The notes under the pieces were generated by a model that was given only the letters and a program-made list of their open reading frames with translations, did no database searches and was not told the DNA's origin. A program made the position numbers and the translations under genes. Source: Brevibacillus sp. DP1.3A (GTDB lineage: Bacteria > Bacillota > Bacilli > Brevibacillales > Brevibacillaceae). Taken from it: 64,000 bases of DNA. Within the stretch, counting starts at the first letter, position 1. Each line of letters begins with the position of its first letter. This document shows, one piece after another, positions 7,004 to 15,290 of the stretch. The DNA lies in the NCBI RefSeq assembly GCF_013284245.2, contig NZ_CP085876.1, positions 5,172,001 through 5,236,000 of the forward strand, given 5' to 3'.

Positions 7004-8386
7004 TTATTGCAATTGTTGGACGTTATAGCCCTTGGCTTTCAAATGATCGATAACCATGCCCTTCATTGAAAAGTGGGCAGCACCGACCACGACAAAAGAA
7101 GTAGTTTCCCCTTCTTTCTCCAACACTTCTGCGAGTTTAATAGCCATGTTTTTGTCTCGCTCACCGAGCAGACGCTGATTCACTTCGCCTTCACCGAAAT
7201 CGCCATGCTCTGTCATGATCTTGGTAAAGCCCTCCAGATCGCCTTCTACCCATTCTGTTTGCATGTTTTTTAGCATGTCTGCGTTTTCTTGAAGCCCTTT
7301 TTCGGTCAAAGCAACATCCAACATGATATTCAATTCCTTCTCCTGTTGCTCTGCCGGAACGCCAGAGAGCAAATCTGCTTGCAGCTTGATGCCTTCCAGC
7401 TCATTGATCGGCTTCTCATCCAGCATCGCCTTTGTCAGGAAGTACCTGTCGATACCGGAAAGCATACTGAACTGAAGGTCTGTATCGGTGTCTACATAGC
7501 CCAGCGATGGCACAGACAAGGAAATGGCAAAAGGCTTGTAGGCATCAAAGGAATTGGCTGGCAGCTCCAGCTTTGAGAGCAGTTTTTGCAGCTTTTGATA
7601 TGTCTCAGCAGATACATGATCCTTTAGTGTCTTGCCATCTGTATAGACCATTTTTTGCGTGAGATAATCACTGTCCCCATTAATAATGTCTGCCTCAACC
7701 CACAGTTCGTCTGACTCTTCATACGCTTCCCGGATGTCTTTTTGCATCGGGTACATATCGGGGATTCCCACATGAATCGAGCCGAGCAAGTACATGGTGT
7801 TTTTATCGTTGGTCACTTTCCACATCAGACCTTCGGCACCAGCACCAACCGTATCGTATGCAAACTCAACCAGTCTGCTTGCCATCACTGTTGATTGCTC
7901 CACCGTGCTTGGCTGTTTCAGCTCAAGACCAGCGCTCGTCCCTTTTACCAGGCCCTTTTTCTTCATGTAGTCAATCGGACTCTCCCCGTTCATTTCGAAT
8001 GCTGCTGGCAATTCGTAGTTTGCCAGTATGTTGTACAAAGCAGTCGTGACCGCTTCCTTCGTCATGACCTTATCCTTTGCAAGCGGCAAAGTCGCATTCT
8101 TTTTCTTCAATCCCAGACGGTCCAGTTTTTTCGCTGTACCTTCCAGCAAGATAGTGAACTTCTCAGCAGAAATGGCTTGTTGAAAAGAGGCATCCTCATA
8201 CCACGCCAGTGGAAAAATCCCGTATTTTTCCCCTTCGTTCAACGTGGTGACAGACCAAGGGCTGATAACAGGAGCTACGGGTGTCTGCCCGTGCACAGGC
8301 AACACATATCCCAGCAAGAGCGCCAAGCTGAGGGCACCTGTTCCCGCCCAACGAGTCAGCTTGCTCCAGCGTTTGTTTAGTTTCAT
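7004..8386 (-). CDS. Secreted TraB/GumN (TIKI-like) family protein
   Basis: A 460-residue exported protein. Residues 1-33 form a Sec signal peptide (basic start, 'GALSLALLLGYVLPVHGQ'). Residues 40-190 resemble a degenerate SLH-like helical region ('GIFPLAWYEDASFQQAISAEKF'). The C-terminal about 270 residues are a TraB/GumN domain, shown by 'LLGSIHVG', two conserved Glu in 'ESDELWVEAD', and the closing 'VVVGAAHFSMKG'. Members of this fold include the TIKI metalloproteases, so a metal-dependent peptidase on the cell surface is possible but unproven. ATG 8386 is preferred over the adjacent TTG because GAGGAG then has normal spacing. It is monocistronic. Confidence 0.75.
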   Translation of the reverse strand: MKLNKRWSKLTRWAGTGALSLALLLGYVLPVHGQTPVAPVISPWSVTTLNEGEKYGIFPLAWYEDASFQQAISAEKFTILLEGTAKKLDRLGLKKKNATLPLAKDKVMTKEAVTTALYNILANYELPAAFEMNGESPIDYMKKKGLVKGTSAGLELKQPSTVEQSTVMASRLVEFAYDTVGAGAEGLMWKVTNDKNTMYLLGSIHVGIPDMYPMQKDIREAYEESDELWVEADIINGDSDYLTQKMVYTDGKTLKDHVSAETYQKLQKLLSKLELPANSFDAYKPFAISLSVPSLGYVDTDTDLQFSMLSGIDRYFLTKAMLDEKPINELEGIKLQADLLSGVPAEQQEKELNIMLDVALTEKGLQENADMLKNMQTEWVEGDLEGFTKIMTEHGDFGEGEVNQRLLGERDKNMAIKLAEVLEKEGETTSFVVVGAAHFSMKGMVIDHLKAKGYNVQQLQ

Positions 8387-8511
8387 CAAACTTTCTCCTC
8401 TCGATTCTAAGCTGTTTGTTTCACAATGGTAGATTATACCACAATAATCTGGAAGAGATAACCGAATGATAGAAAAGAATAGGAAATGCGACCATTTTCA
8501 CTATACATAAA

Positions 8512-8538
8512 AAGCATCGACATTGATCGTCGACGCTT
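8512..8538 (-). terminator. Terminator of the WYL-NmrA-ABC operon
   Basis: AAGCATCGAC pairs with GTCGACGCTT (one G-U) across a short loop. The minus strand continues with TTTTTATG. It lies 18 bp after the permease stop codon. Confidence 0.75.
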
Positions 8539-8556
8539 TCGCAATGAATCCGCAAG

Positions 8557-9339
8557 TTATCGATTCGGTTTGGTCAAATACAGACGCATCGTCAACGGAG
8601 CAAATATGCCAATGAGCAGCAGACATAATCCGATCCCTACCATCAGATCAGACAGATTTGCTGTTCCGCCCATCAATCCTCGAACCGTCCCTACTGCGAT
8701 ACTGATCGGGTTTAGATTGACGATTGTCCCCATCCATTTGGGCATGGTAGAAGAATCTACGAAGATCGTGCTGGCAAAAAGCAACGGGTACACAAAAAAC
8801 ATACTTGAACCCGATACCGTCTCCGATCTCTTTGCCAAAATACCGATCATGGAAAAAATCCAGCTCACACTAAAGGCGAAGAAAATGATATACAAAATAG
8901 CGAGTACCGCACCGACTATACCCCCTTCTGGACGAAACCCAAGCAGCATTCCTGTACCAAAGGCGACGAGTATCGCAACCGAATACCGTAGGCCATCTGT
9001 CAGTAATGGGCCTATGACAGACGCTGGCTGCCAAAAGGGCATGGTACGAAAACGGTTATACACCCCCTTCGCAATATCCTGGCAGATGGTTGTCCCGCTA
9101 TAAACCGTCATTGGAATGATCGTCAACACAAGCACACCTGGCAGAAAAAACTGGAGATACGATGCCGTAGAACCAGCGATGGCTCCACCGAACAAATACG
9201 TAAAAATAAGCAACATCATCACAGGTGAGAGGATAGCGTCCATACAAAATGTGAAAAAGTTGTTCTGTGTGTTTTGCCATGTGCGCCACATAAAGATGCG
9301 GATCGCCGCAAAGGTACTGAGCGTATGACTTGCGTTCAT
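8557..9339 (-). CDS. ABC-2 type drug efflux permease (DrrB-like)
   Basis: A 260-residue membrane protein with six predicted transmembrane segments. The family signature region is 'PLLFASTIFVDSSTMPKWM', followed by 'NPISIAVGTVRGLM', as in the daunorubicin-type permease DrrB. It overlaps the ATPase gene by four bases (ATGA), so the two are translationally coupled. Together they form a heterodimeric exporter for hydrophobic compounds such as antibiotics. The regulator at 11131 heads the same run of genes. Substrate unknown. Confidence 0.85.
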   Translation of the reverse strand: MNASHTLSTFAAIRIFMWRTWQNTQNNFFTFCMDAILSPVMMLLIFTYLFGGAIAGSTASYLQFFLPGVLVLTIIPMTVYSGTTICQDIAKGVYNRFRTMPFWQPASVIGPLLTDGLRYSVAILVAFGTGMLLGFRPEGGIVGAVLAILYIIFFAFSVSWIFSMIGILAKRSETVSGSSMFFVYPLLFASTIFVDSSTMPKWMGTIVNLNPISIAVGTVRGLMGGTANLSDLMVGIGLCLLLIGIFAPLTMRLYLTKPNR

Positions 9340-10289
9340 GAGATGGCCTCCTTCTTTTTGCCATGAGTCAGGGCCAAAAACACTTCTTCCAGACTCGGGT
9401 CACTCAGGGAAAAATGCTCGATGGAAACATCATGAGCCAGAAGCATCCCGATTGCTTGGTTTGCCAGACTCGCTTCTTTTACCGGGATTCTAAAAAAATG
9501 CGGGTCATCTTGATCTGGATAAATCGGTAACCGAAGTTGTTCTTCCAAAAGACGGCTGATCCGTTCCTTGTTCAGATGTTCGGTCAATCGAACCGTCAAC
9601 GTCTTGCCTCCCACCGAGGCTTTTAACTGCTCAGGTGTCCCTTCTGCAATCATCGTTCCTTTATCGATCACCGCGATCCGGTCTGCTAATTGATCGGCTT
9701 CTTCGAGATATTGGGTCGTTACTAGCACAGTGGTGCCTGATTTCAACAGCGCACGGACGACTTCCCATACTTGTTGCCGACTTTGCGGATCGAGACCCGT
9801 AGTTGGCTCATCCAGAAAAATAAGCTCCGGCTGTGTGAGGACGCTAGCGGCGATATCTAATCGTCGCCGCATCCCGCCAGAATAGTTTTCCACCGTACGA
9901 TCCATGGCATCTGCAAGCCCAAAGGTATGAAGCAGCTCGCTTGCTTTCGTACGTGCTTCCCTCGCAGAGTAGCCAAACAATCTGCCAATCAAGATCAAGT
10001 TTTGCAATCCGGTTAATCCTTCATCCAGGGCAGCAAACTGTCCCGTTAGGCTTATTTTCTTGCGCACAGCCTGCGCGTTTTTCACGATATCGCATCCGGC
10101 TACCAACGCTGTTCCACCATCTGGCGCAAGGAGCGTGGAAAGCATATGGATGGTTGTCGTTTTTCCAGCGCCATTCGGGCCGAGCAAAGCGAACAGCTCC
10201 CCTTTTTTTACATACAGGTCAATTCCTTTGACCACCTCATGATCCCCGAACGATTTCCTGAGATTCGTAACTTCAATGGCGTATGACAT
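9336..10289 (-). CDS. ABC transporter ATPase (DrrA-like drug exporter)
   Basis: A 317-residue ATPase with Walker A 'GPNGAGKTT', signature 'YSGGMRRRL' and Walker B 'LIFLDEPTTGLDP', followed by a C-terminal extension of about 90 residues typical of DrrA-type daunorubicin exporters ('FFRIPVKEASLANQAI', 'DPSLEEVFLALT'). The start is ATG 10289. A GTG nine bases upstream overlaps the AAGGAG site and is unlikely. It follows the NmrA-like gene by 12 bp and is coupled to the permease gene. It powers export at the inner membrane face. Confidence 0.85.
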   Translation of the reverse strand: MSYAIEVTNLRKSFGDHEVVKGIDLYVKKGELFALLGPNGAGKTTTIHMLSTLLAPDGGTALVAGCDIVKNAQAVRKKISLTGQFAALDEGLTGLQNLILIGRLFGYSAREARTKASELLHTFGLADAMDRTVENYSGGMRRRLDIAASVLTQPELIFLDEPTTGLDPQSRQQVWEVVRALLKSGTTVLVTTQYLEEADQLADRIAVIDKGTMIAEGTPEQLKASVGGKTLTVRLTEHLNKERISRLLEEQLRLPIYPDQDDPHFFRIPVKEASLANQAIGMLLAHDVSIEHFSLSDPSLEEVFLALTHGKKKEAIS

Positions 10290-10301
10290 GGCGGCCACTC
10301 C

Positions 10302-11111
10302 TTATCCAAAATAGCTTTTATGTTCCGATGCCCATTCGGCAAACGTTCTTGCAGGCTTTCCCGTCACTTGCTCCACCGTAGATAAGACTGTGTAGCCCAC
10401 TTCAGGTGGATTTTTGCCCATGGCTACGAAAAAGTCGATATCTCCCTCTTCGTACCCCTGATCTCTCCAATTCTGTCGCGCCTGCTCCTCCGTAAGCTCT
10501 TCAAACCGAATTTCTCTCTCTAAAATTTTCGAAATTATCTGAACAGATTCAATGCGCGTAATCGCTTCTGGTCCCGTAAGAAAATAACTTTGCCCATGGT
10601 GTCCCGATTCAAGTAATGCCACCACAGAAACACTCGCGATATCTGCTTCGTGTACTTTGGCGCTTAAGGCATTGCCAAAAGGCTCTCGCACGACTCCCTC
10701 CAAACGAATCGACTCCTGCCAATCGATAATCGCATTGGACATGAATTCCACAGGCTTCAGGAGAGTCCACTCCATCCCACTGTTTGCCAGTGCTTCTTCC
10801 ACAGGCCCTTCGGTGTCGCTCACCAAAACGGACACGCGCTTCACACCAGCTCTTTCCGCCATTTCGACTACCTTCGGATCGGTTTGAAAGGTGTAGCTAG
10901 AAGCAATTAAGTGCAGAGCCGTTACACCTTGCAACGCCGCTTCCAAGCTTTCCGGTATAGCAAGGTCCCCTGCCACAACCTCTACTCCCACTGGCTGGTC
11001 GGCTTTTTCCGGATTCCGCGAAATAGCACGCACCTTGACTCCCTTTTTCAAAAGCTGATCCACCACATGTCTCCCTACCGTACCTGTTGCACCCGTTACT
11101 AAAATCGTCAT
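10302..11111 (-). CDS. NmrA-like NAD(P)-binding oxidoreductase
   Basis: A 269-residue Rossmann-fold protein. The extreme N-terminus 'TILVTGATGTVGRHVVDQLL' carries the GxxGxxG dinucleotide motif of atypical short-chain dehydrogenases of the NmrA/HSCARG group. These often act as quinone/azo reductases or redox sensors, and a typical member has 270-300 residues. GAGGAGG nine bases before ATG 11111 sets the start; a longer frame lacks a site. It lies between the WYL regulator (19 bp) and the DrrAB exporter (12 bp) in one apparent operon, suggesting detoxification of a compound that is reduced or exported. Substrate unknown. Confidence 0.75.
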   Translation of the reverse strand: MTILVTGATGTVGRHVVDQLLKKGVKVRAISRNPEKADQPVGVEVVAGDLAIPESLEAALQGVTALHLIASSYTFQTDPKVVEMAERAGVKRVSVLVSDTEGPVEEALANSGMEWTLLKPVEFMSNAIIDWQESIRLEGVVREPFGNALSAKVHEADIASVSVVALLESGHHGQSYFLTGPEAITRIESVQIISKILEREIRFEELTEEQARQNWRDQGYEEGDIDFFVAMGKNPPEVGYTVLSTVEQVTGKPARTFAEWASEHKSYFG

Positions 11112-11130
11112 GTTGTACATCCTCCTCAAA

Positions 11131-12030
11131 TTATTGGTAGCGTTGCTGAATCTCTTTGATTTCTTTCCATACATCTTCTTTTAAGTCGTCAGGGGAGATG
11201 ATCTCCACCTTTGCTCCATAACTTAATACGACGGAAATCGCGTAGTCTCGTTTATAAAAAACTTTGTGCAAATCGATATGCGTACCGTGATGCGTGCATT
11301 CTCCCGGGAATTGTTCCAACACACGTAGCCCTACGGACGGATCAAAACGGAGATGCGCGAGTGTCCCTTCAAAGTCTTGCGTTTCTTCTTCGGCCTGGCT
11401 TGTCTGGTCTTTTCTTAGGTGAAAAATGACTTCTGTCACCTCAAGCGCGGTAATCCTGGAAAGGCGAAAGATTCGATTCGCCTGACGCGATAAGCAATAC
11501 GCCTGAAGATACCACGCTCCACGCTCCCAAAATAAACGGAGCGGCTCTACTCGTCTCTCTGAGACCGTACCTGATGCACTCCTATAAGAGAACTTCGTGA
11601 CTCGATTTTGCTGGATCGCCTCTGAAAGCGGGTGAATAGCGGCCTTTTCATCTTCTACCGTACTCAGGTTAAAAATGATCGATTCGTTATTTCCCCCATT
11701 CAGTAGAGCAGGCTGCAGGCTGCCCAGCTTCTGAACAAGTGTCGTATATTTTCCTCCGATAGCTCCTTCCGTACTTTTTAAGAGATGGTATATGACCGAA
11801 AAGTCTTTTACAGAGAAGTGCTGCTTCGTTAGGAAGAAACCTTCCATCAGCTCGAATCCACCATCTGCTCCCGTAAATGAAACGACGGGAATGCCAGCTT
11901 GATTCATTAACTCAACATCACGATAAATCGTTCGAACAGAGACCTCAAATCTGGCTGCAAGATTTGTTGCTGTCACCCGTTTTTTCGTCATCAACTCTAT
12001 TGTGATGGCAAGTAATCGATCCAGCTTCAT
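11131..12030 (-). CDS. HTH/WYL-domain transcriptional regulator
   Basis: A 299-residue regulator. Residues 1-60 form a helix-turn-helix of the HTH_11 type ('TNLAARFEVSVRTIYRDVEL'). Residues about 140-220 form a WYL domain ('FWERGAWYLQAYCLSR'), a ligand-binding SH3-like fold, followed by the WCX-type C-terminal part. ATG 12030 has GAGGAG upstream; a frame extending to 12102 does not. It is the first gene of a run with the NmrA-like reductase and the DrrAB exporter, so it probably controls that operon and itself in response to the exported compound or a nucleotide ligand. Confidence 0.8.
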   Translation of the reverse strand: MKLDRLLAITIELMTKKRVTATNLAARFEVSVRTIYRDVELMNQAGIPVVSFTGADGGFELMEGFFLTKQHFSVKDFSVIYHLLKSTEGAIGGKYTTLVQKLGSLQPALLNGGNNESIIFNLSTVEDEKAAIHPLSEAIQQNRVTKFSYRSASGTVSERRVEPLRLFWERGAWYLQAYCLSRQANRIFRLSRITALEVTEVIFHLRKDQTSQAEEETQDFEGTLAHLRFDPSVGLRVLEQFPGECTHHGTHIDLHKVFYKRDYAISVVLSYGAKVEIISPDDLKEDVWKEIKEIQQRYQ

Positions 12031-12121
12031 CTGTTTACACTCCTCATGTTCATCACCTATTCGGTAACTGTCCTCATCATAATGCACGAATCCTGACATC
12101 ATGTGTGTCAGGATTAAAAAA

Positions 12122-12152
12122 ACTCACCCTCTTATTTTACAGGAGGGTGAGT
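12122..12152. terminator. Bidirectional terminator before the SLH gene end
   Basis: ACTCACCCTC and GAGGGTGAGT form a 10-bp stem. The minus strand continues with seven T and the plus strand with CCTTTTT. It mainly ends the SLH/FIVAR transcript and shields the WYL operon from it. Confidence 0.85.
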
Positions 12153-12167
12153 CCTTTTTCGAAATCG

Positions 12168-13640
12168 TTACTTCATGGATGCTTCTTCAATTTCTTTATA
12201 CGCCCAATGACCAGGTACGACGTCCGGCCATCTTTGCGGGCCAGCTTGGTTCTCTGGCACGCGATTCAGCACGCGATTGAGAATCGTTACAGCTTCGGCA
12301 CGAGTCAGCGCTTTCTCTGGCTGGAAGGTGCCGTCGGGATAACCTGTCATGTAGCCTTTTGCAACAACCGCTGCAATGATTGGAGATGACCAGTGATCTC
12401 CCCTCACATCAAAAAAGGCAGTGCCCCCTCCCGCACCTTGCAAGGCCTTGTACTTATAGATGACCGCGGCTATTTCCGCTCGGGTAATGTTGGCCGATGG
12501 GCGGAATGTGCCATCTGAGTAGCCGCTCATCATACCCGCTGCACTTGCTTGATGAATCGGATTTACTGCCCAGTAGTTGTCGGCTACATCGAAGAACCTT
12601 CCTTTATTCGCAGAAGACTGGCTCACCATTTCAGCGTTCAGTAAAATGGCAGCCATCTCCGCACGTGTCACCGTGCGATCCGGTTGAAACGTTCCGTCAG
12701 GATAGCCATTGATATAGCCACGTTGGCTCTTGCTTTTCTTATTGGTTGCAGGGCGTTCCTCTTTCTTATTTATAGAGCTGCCTCCAGTGAAAAAGCTGTT
12801 TGTCGGTGTGGTATAGGAATCTTTTTTACGGTCTTTGTCCCGATCCCGGTCTCTGTCCCAATCATCGTCATCCTCTAGATTTCTCCATGCCTTCTTCAAA
12901 TCGTACAGGGCGTCGTCTACCTCCGACTGTCTGGCATGTGAATCGTTGATGACATCCCATGCATGTTCGAGTGCATCTTCCAAATCACGCCAGCTTGATC
13001 TGGTGTAGTCGTCTTCATCCAAGTCTTTGTCCTCGATCTCTTCCACTTTGGCTCTCAATTCTCTTTTATAAACAGCGTCATCTTGTCTCTTCAAATCTTG
13101 TCTCGCTTTGATCAGTTTCTCAAGGGCAACATCTACGACAATCTGGCTCGCATGCGAATCATCCAGCACAAAGTAAGCATTCCCTAGTCGATCCTGCAGC
13201 TCTTTCCAACTGGTCCTCGTGTAATCTTTTTCTTGCAGCTTTTCCACTGCAATTTCCTCTACTTTCGTTTGCAGTTTACTCTTGTCGACTGCACCTTCCT
13301 GCTTCTTCAGCCCTTCTCTTGCTATGACTAACACGGACAAGGCACCATCGATTTCTGCTTGGGTGACGTTTGGCTTCGTCAGTACGGCTTTTGCAGCATC
13401 CAACGCATACACAAGCTTGCTCCAGCTGTCGGGCGTATATTTTTCCTGGATTAAATTCTCGGCGTTAATTTCATTGACTTTTCCTTGTAAGTGACGAAGA
13501 TCTACAGTGGATTCTACCGCGGCAGGTGTTTCCTCTTCACTTGCTGCTTGGCTTACAGGCACGAATATGGATGCTTGGAAGATCAAGCAAAAGAGGCTAA
13601 AGAAAACAAGACTCATTACTGCTCTTGGAAAACGTCCCAA
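12168..13640 (-). CDS. Surface protein with FIVAR repeats and three SLH domains
   Basis: A 490-residue exported cell-surface protein. A signal peptide (to about 'FVPVSQAASEEE') is followed by three FIVAR-like helical repeats of about 70 residues ('YTPDSWSKLVYALDAAK', 'YTRTSWKELQDRLGNAY', 'YTRSSWRDLEDALEHAW'), a highly charged Asp/Arg linker, and three SLH modules with 'TRAE' motifs that bind pyruvylated wall polymer. The likely start is TTG 13640: GGAGG lies seven bases before it, while a longer frame from 13679 has no site and would put polar residues before the signal peptide. FIVAR repeats often bind carbohydrate or matrix, so an adhesin or wall-associated role is likely. Monocistronic. 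Confidence 0.8.
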   Translation of the reverse strand: MGRFPRAVMSLVFFSLFCLIFQASIFVPVSQAASEEETPAAVESTVDLRHLQGKVNEINAENLIQEKYTPDSWSKLVYALDAAKAVLTKPNVTQAEIDGALSVLVIAREGLKKQEGAVDKSKLQTKVEEIAVEKLQEKDYTRTSWKELQDRLGNAYFVLDDSHASQIVVDVALEKLIKARQDLKRQDDAVYKRELRAKVEEIEDKDLDEDDYTRSSWRDLEDALEHAWDVINDSHARQSEVDDALYDLKKAWRNLEDDDDWDRDRDRDKDRKKDSYTTPTNSFFTGGSSINKKEERPATNKKSKSQRGYINGYPDGTFQPDRTVTRAEMAAILLNAEMVSQSSANKGRFFDVADNYWAVNPIHQASAAGMMSGYSDGTFRPSANITRAEIAAVIYKYKALQGAGGGTAFFDVRGDHWSSPIIAAVVAKGYMTGYPDGTFQPEKALTRAEAVTILNRVLNRVPENQAGPQRWPDVVPGHWAYKEIEEASMK

Positions 13641-13755
13641 TTCCCATCCTCCGTTCTTTACGATGACCCATTTGATCATCTTTTTCCAATCGTTGACATT
13701 ATATGATGGAGACCGATAAGAGGATTCATATTTTTAGAGGCCAAGAAAAACAAAA

Positions 13756-13787
13756 AACCAAGTAGCCAATAGAGCAGCAACTTGGTT
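13756..13787 (-). terminator. Terminator of the DUF418 gene
   Basis: AACCAAGT pairs with ACTTGGTT around a long loop. The minus strand continues TTTTGTTTTTC. It lies 15 bp past the DUF418 stop codon. Confidence 0.7.
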
Positions 13788-13801
13788 CTTATTTTCTGGC
13801 G

Positions 13802-14998
13802 CTAAGCAGAAATAGGTTTTTCTGGGCGTTGCTTTGTCTTGCCCGAGAGCGAAAAATTCGTCCACATACGCAATAGTCGTTCCACTGGGCCATAACGGAA
13901 CCGTTTTAAATACAGCGGGCTTAAGAAAAGCTGTCCCACATAAATCACGATCGCTAATCCGCAACCAGCCAATACCCCGATCTTTCCGAACCACCCGAGT
14001 CCATAGCCATAGAAGATCGTCGTACAAATGACGGTTTGCAAAAGGTAATTCGTTAAGGAGAGTTTCCCCACGGCCTGAAACCTTGGCAGCCAAGTTGATT
14101 CCGTGCTTCTGGAAAAGAACCAAACAAAGGCAAAAATGTAACCGATGGCAAGAATGGTTCCCCCCGATATCTCACCGACGCCACTCCACCAATTTCCCGG
14201 TAGATACTCATGTAGCCCTTTTAACAAAAGTCCCGCTGGCAAGAAGATCAGCATGTTTCGGAAATACGAGGTTCGTTCTTCCTCTGGCTTCTCGAACCAC
14301 CTGCGCTTCGCAGCATACATCCCAAAAAGGAACATGGGTGCGCTCATAAGCGGCGCGAGCAACAGTAAAGCAATCATCATGTATTCTGGCAATCCAAGCG
14401 GGTCTTCACTGCTTCTGTGATGCACGATCTCTTCGTATGTGCCCGTGCCATAGACGGTCATGGTTTTGACCACATACGCTTCCATACGGGCAGGATCGGT
14501 AATGCTCTCAGGATCATTCGGATCTTCTGGAGCAAGCCCCATTAAGCTGATGAGGCAGAGTAAGACAATCCCCCAAATGAGCAGTGTTTTCGGTTTACGG
14601 TTCATGAACAGCAACAGAAAGAAGCCCATCATGCCATAAAACCCCAAGATATCCCCTTCCCATAGGAAGTACGAATGAAGGAGACCAAGTCCGATCAGCA
14701 TCAAAAATCTGCGGGCAAGGTAGCGTTTTTGCTTCAAACCTTTGGCGGCCAAGCTTTGCTGCATCTTGATCATGCCAAAACCAAACATGAAGGTAAAAAT
14801 CGGCATAAAGCTGCCTTCCACAAATATTTTCACAAGCTTATAAGCTGTCATTTCATAATCGGGGAGGGCGTATAAATCCATTTCTTGGCTTCCCCAAATC
14901 CCATACTGGAAAATCAGCATATTCGCCATCAAAATTCCTACTAAACTAAATCCCCGCAAGCCATCGATGATGCGAACGCGGTTTTGCTGTAGCTCCAT
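13802..14998 (-). CDS. DUF418/YeiB-like polytopic membrane protein
   Basis: A 398-residue protein with about ten transmembrane segments. The opening 'RVRIIDGLRGFSLVGILMANML' and the C-terminal 'GKLSLTNYLLQT' and 'YGPVERLLRMWT' are hallmarks of the DUF418 (YeiB) family, distant relatives of acyltransferase-3 membrane proteins. The function is not established and may involve acyl or small-molecule transfer at the membrane. ATG 14998 is chosen because GAGGTGA precedes it by six bases, while the alternative GTG overlaps that site. Monocistronic, with its own terminator. Confidence 0.8.
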   Translation of the reverse strand: MELQQNRVRIIDGLRGFSLVGILMANMLIFQYGIWGSQEMDLYALPDYEMTAYKLVKIFVEGSFMPIFTFMFGFGMIKMQQSLAAKGLKQKRYLARRFLMLIGLGLLHSYFLWEGDILGFYGMMGFFLLLFMNRKPKTLLIWGIVLLCLISLMGLAPEDPNDPESITDPARMEAYVVKTMTVYGTGTYEEIVHHRSSEDPLGLPEYMMIALLLLAPLMSAPMFLFGMYAAKRRWFEKPEEERTSYFRNMLIFLPAGLLLKGLHEYLPGNWWSGVGEISGGTILAIGYIFAFVWFFSRSTESTWLPRFQAVGKLSLTNYLLQTVICTTIFYGYGLGWFGKIGVLAGCGLAIVIYVGQLFLSPLYLKRFRYGPVERLLRMWTNFSLSGKTKQRPEKPISA

Positions 14999-15106
14999 GA
15001 CTATCACCTCAAGCCTGATTGTAACGAGCTAAGCTTAATGGCTTCTAAATCGCACCTTATCGTTTCCTTAATTTTACATCCATCATTACTTGCGTATGGT
15101 GGACGA

Positions 15107-15225
15107 TCAGGAGAACCTCAACCGATCAAATATCGCGACGAATATTTTGGCGATGTTTCTGGCATCATCCATTCCACGATGACACTGCTTGCTACATTTC
15201 TCGTCTGCACCCAATATTGATCTCA
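15107..15225 (-). pseudogene. C-terminal remnant of a DEDDh 3'-5' exonuclease
   Basis: The minus strand encodes 'CHRGMDDARNIAKIF' followed by about ten residues and a stop. The His-x4-Asp-Ala-Arg-Asn pattern is the Exo III motif of DnaQ/KapD-type 3'-5' exonucleases, which normally lies near the C-terminus. The catalytic DxE and the rest of the domain are absent, so this is a decayed fragment. Part of it overlaps a short tandem repeat upstream of the SGNH lipoprotein gene. Confidence 0.45.
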
Positions 15226-15243
15226 TCTGCACCCGATATTGAT
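15204..15243. repeat. Two tandem copies of an 18-bp unit, 22-bp period
   Basis: TCTGCACCCAATATTGAT (15204-15221) is repeated at 15226-15243 with one change (A to G). The pair ends about 48 bp before the SGNH lipoprotein start. It could be a two-site operator on the same DNA face (two helical turns apart) or a duplication inside the exonuclease remnant. Confidence 0.6.
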
Positions 15244-15290
15244 TTCTCTATTCTATGATATGGCTATCTTGTAAGAAGGAGTTATTGCGT

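Noticed and set aside
13734..14123. 129-codon minus-strand frame at the end of the DUF418 gene
   Set aside because: It is a shifted frame of the DUF418 coding sequence and runs through its terminator.
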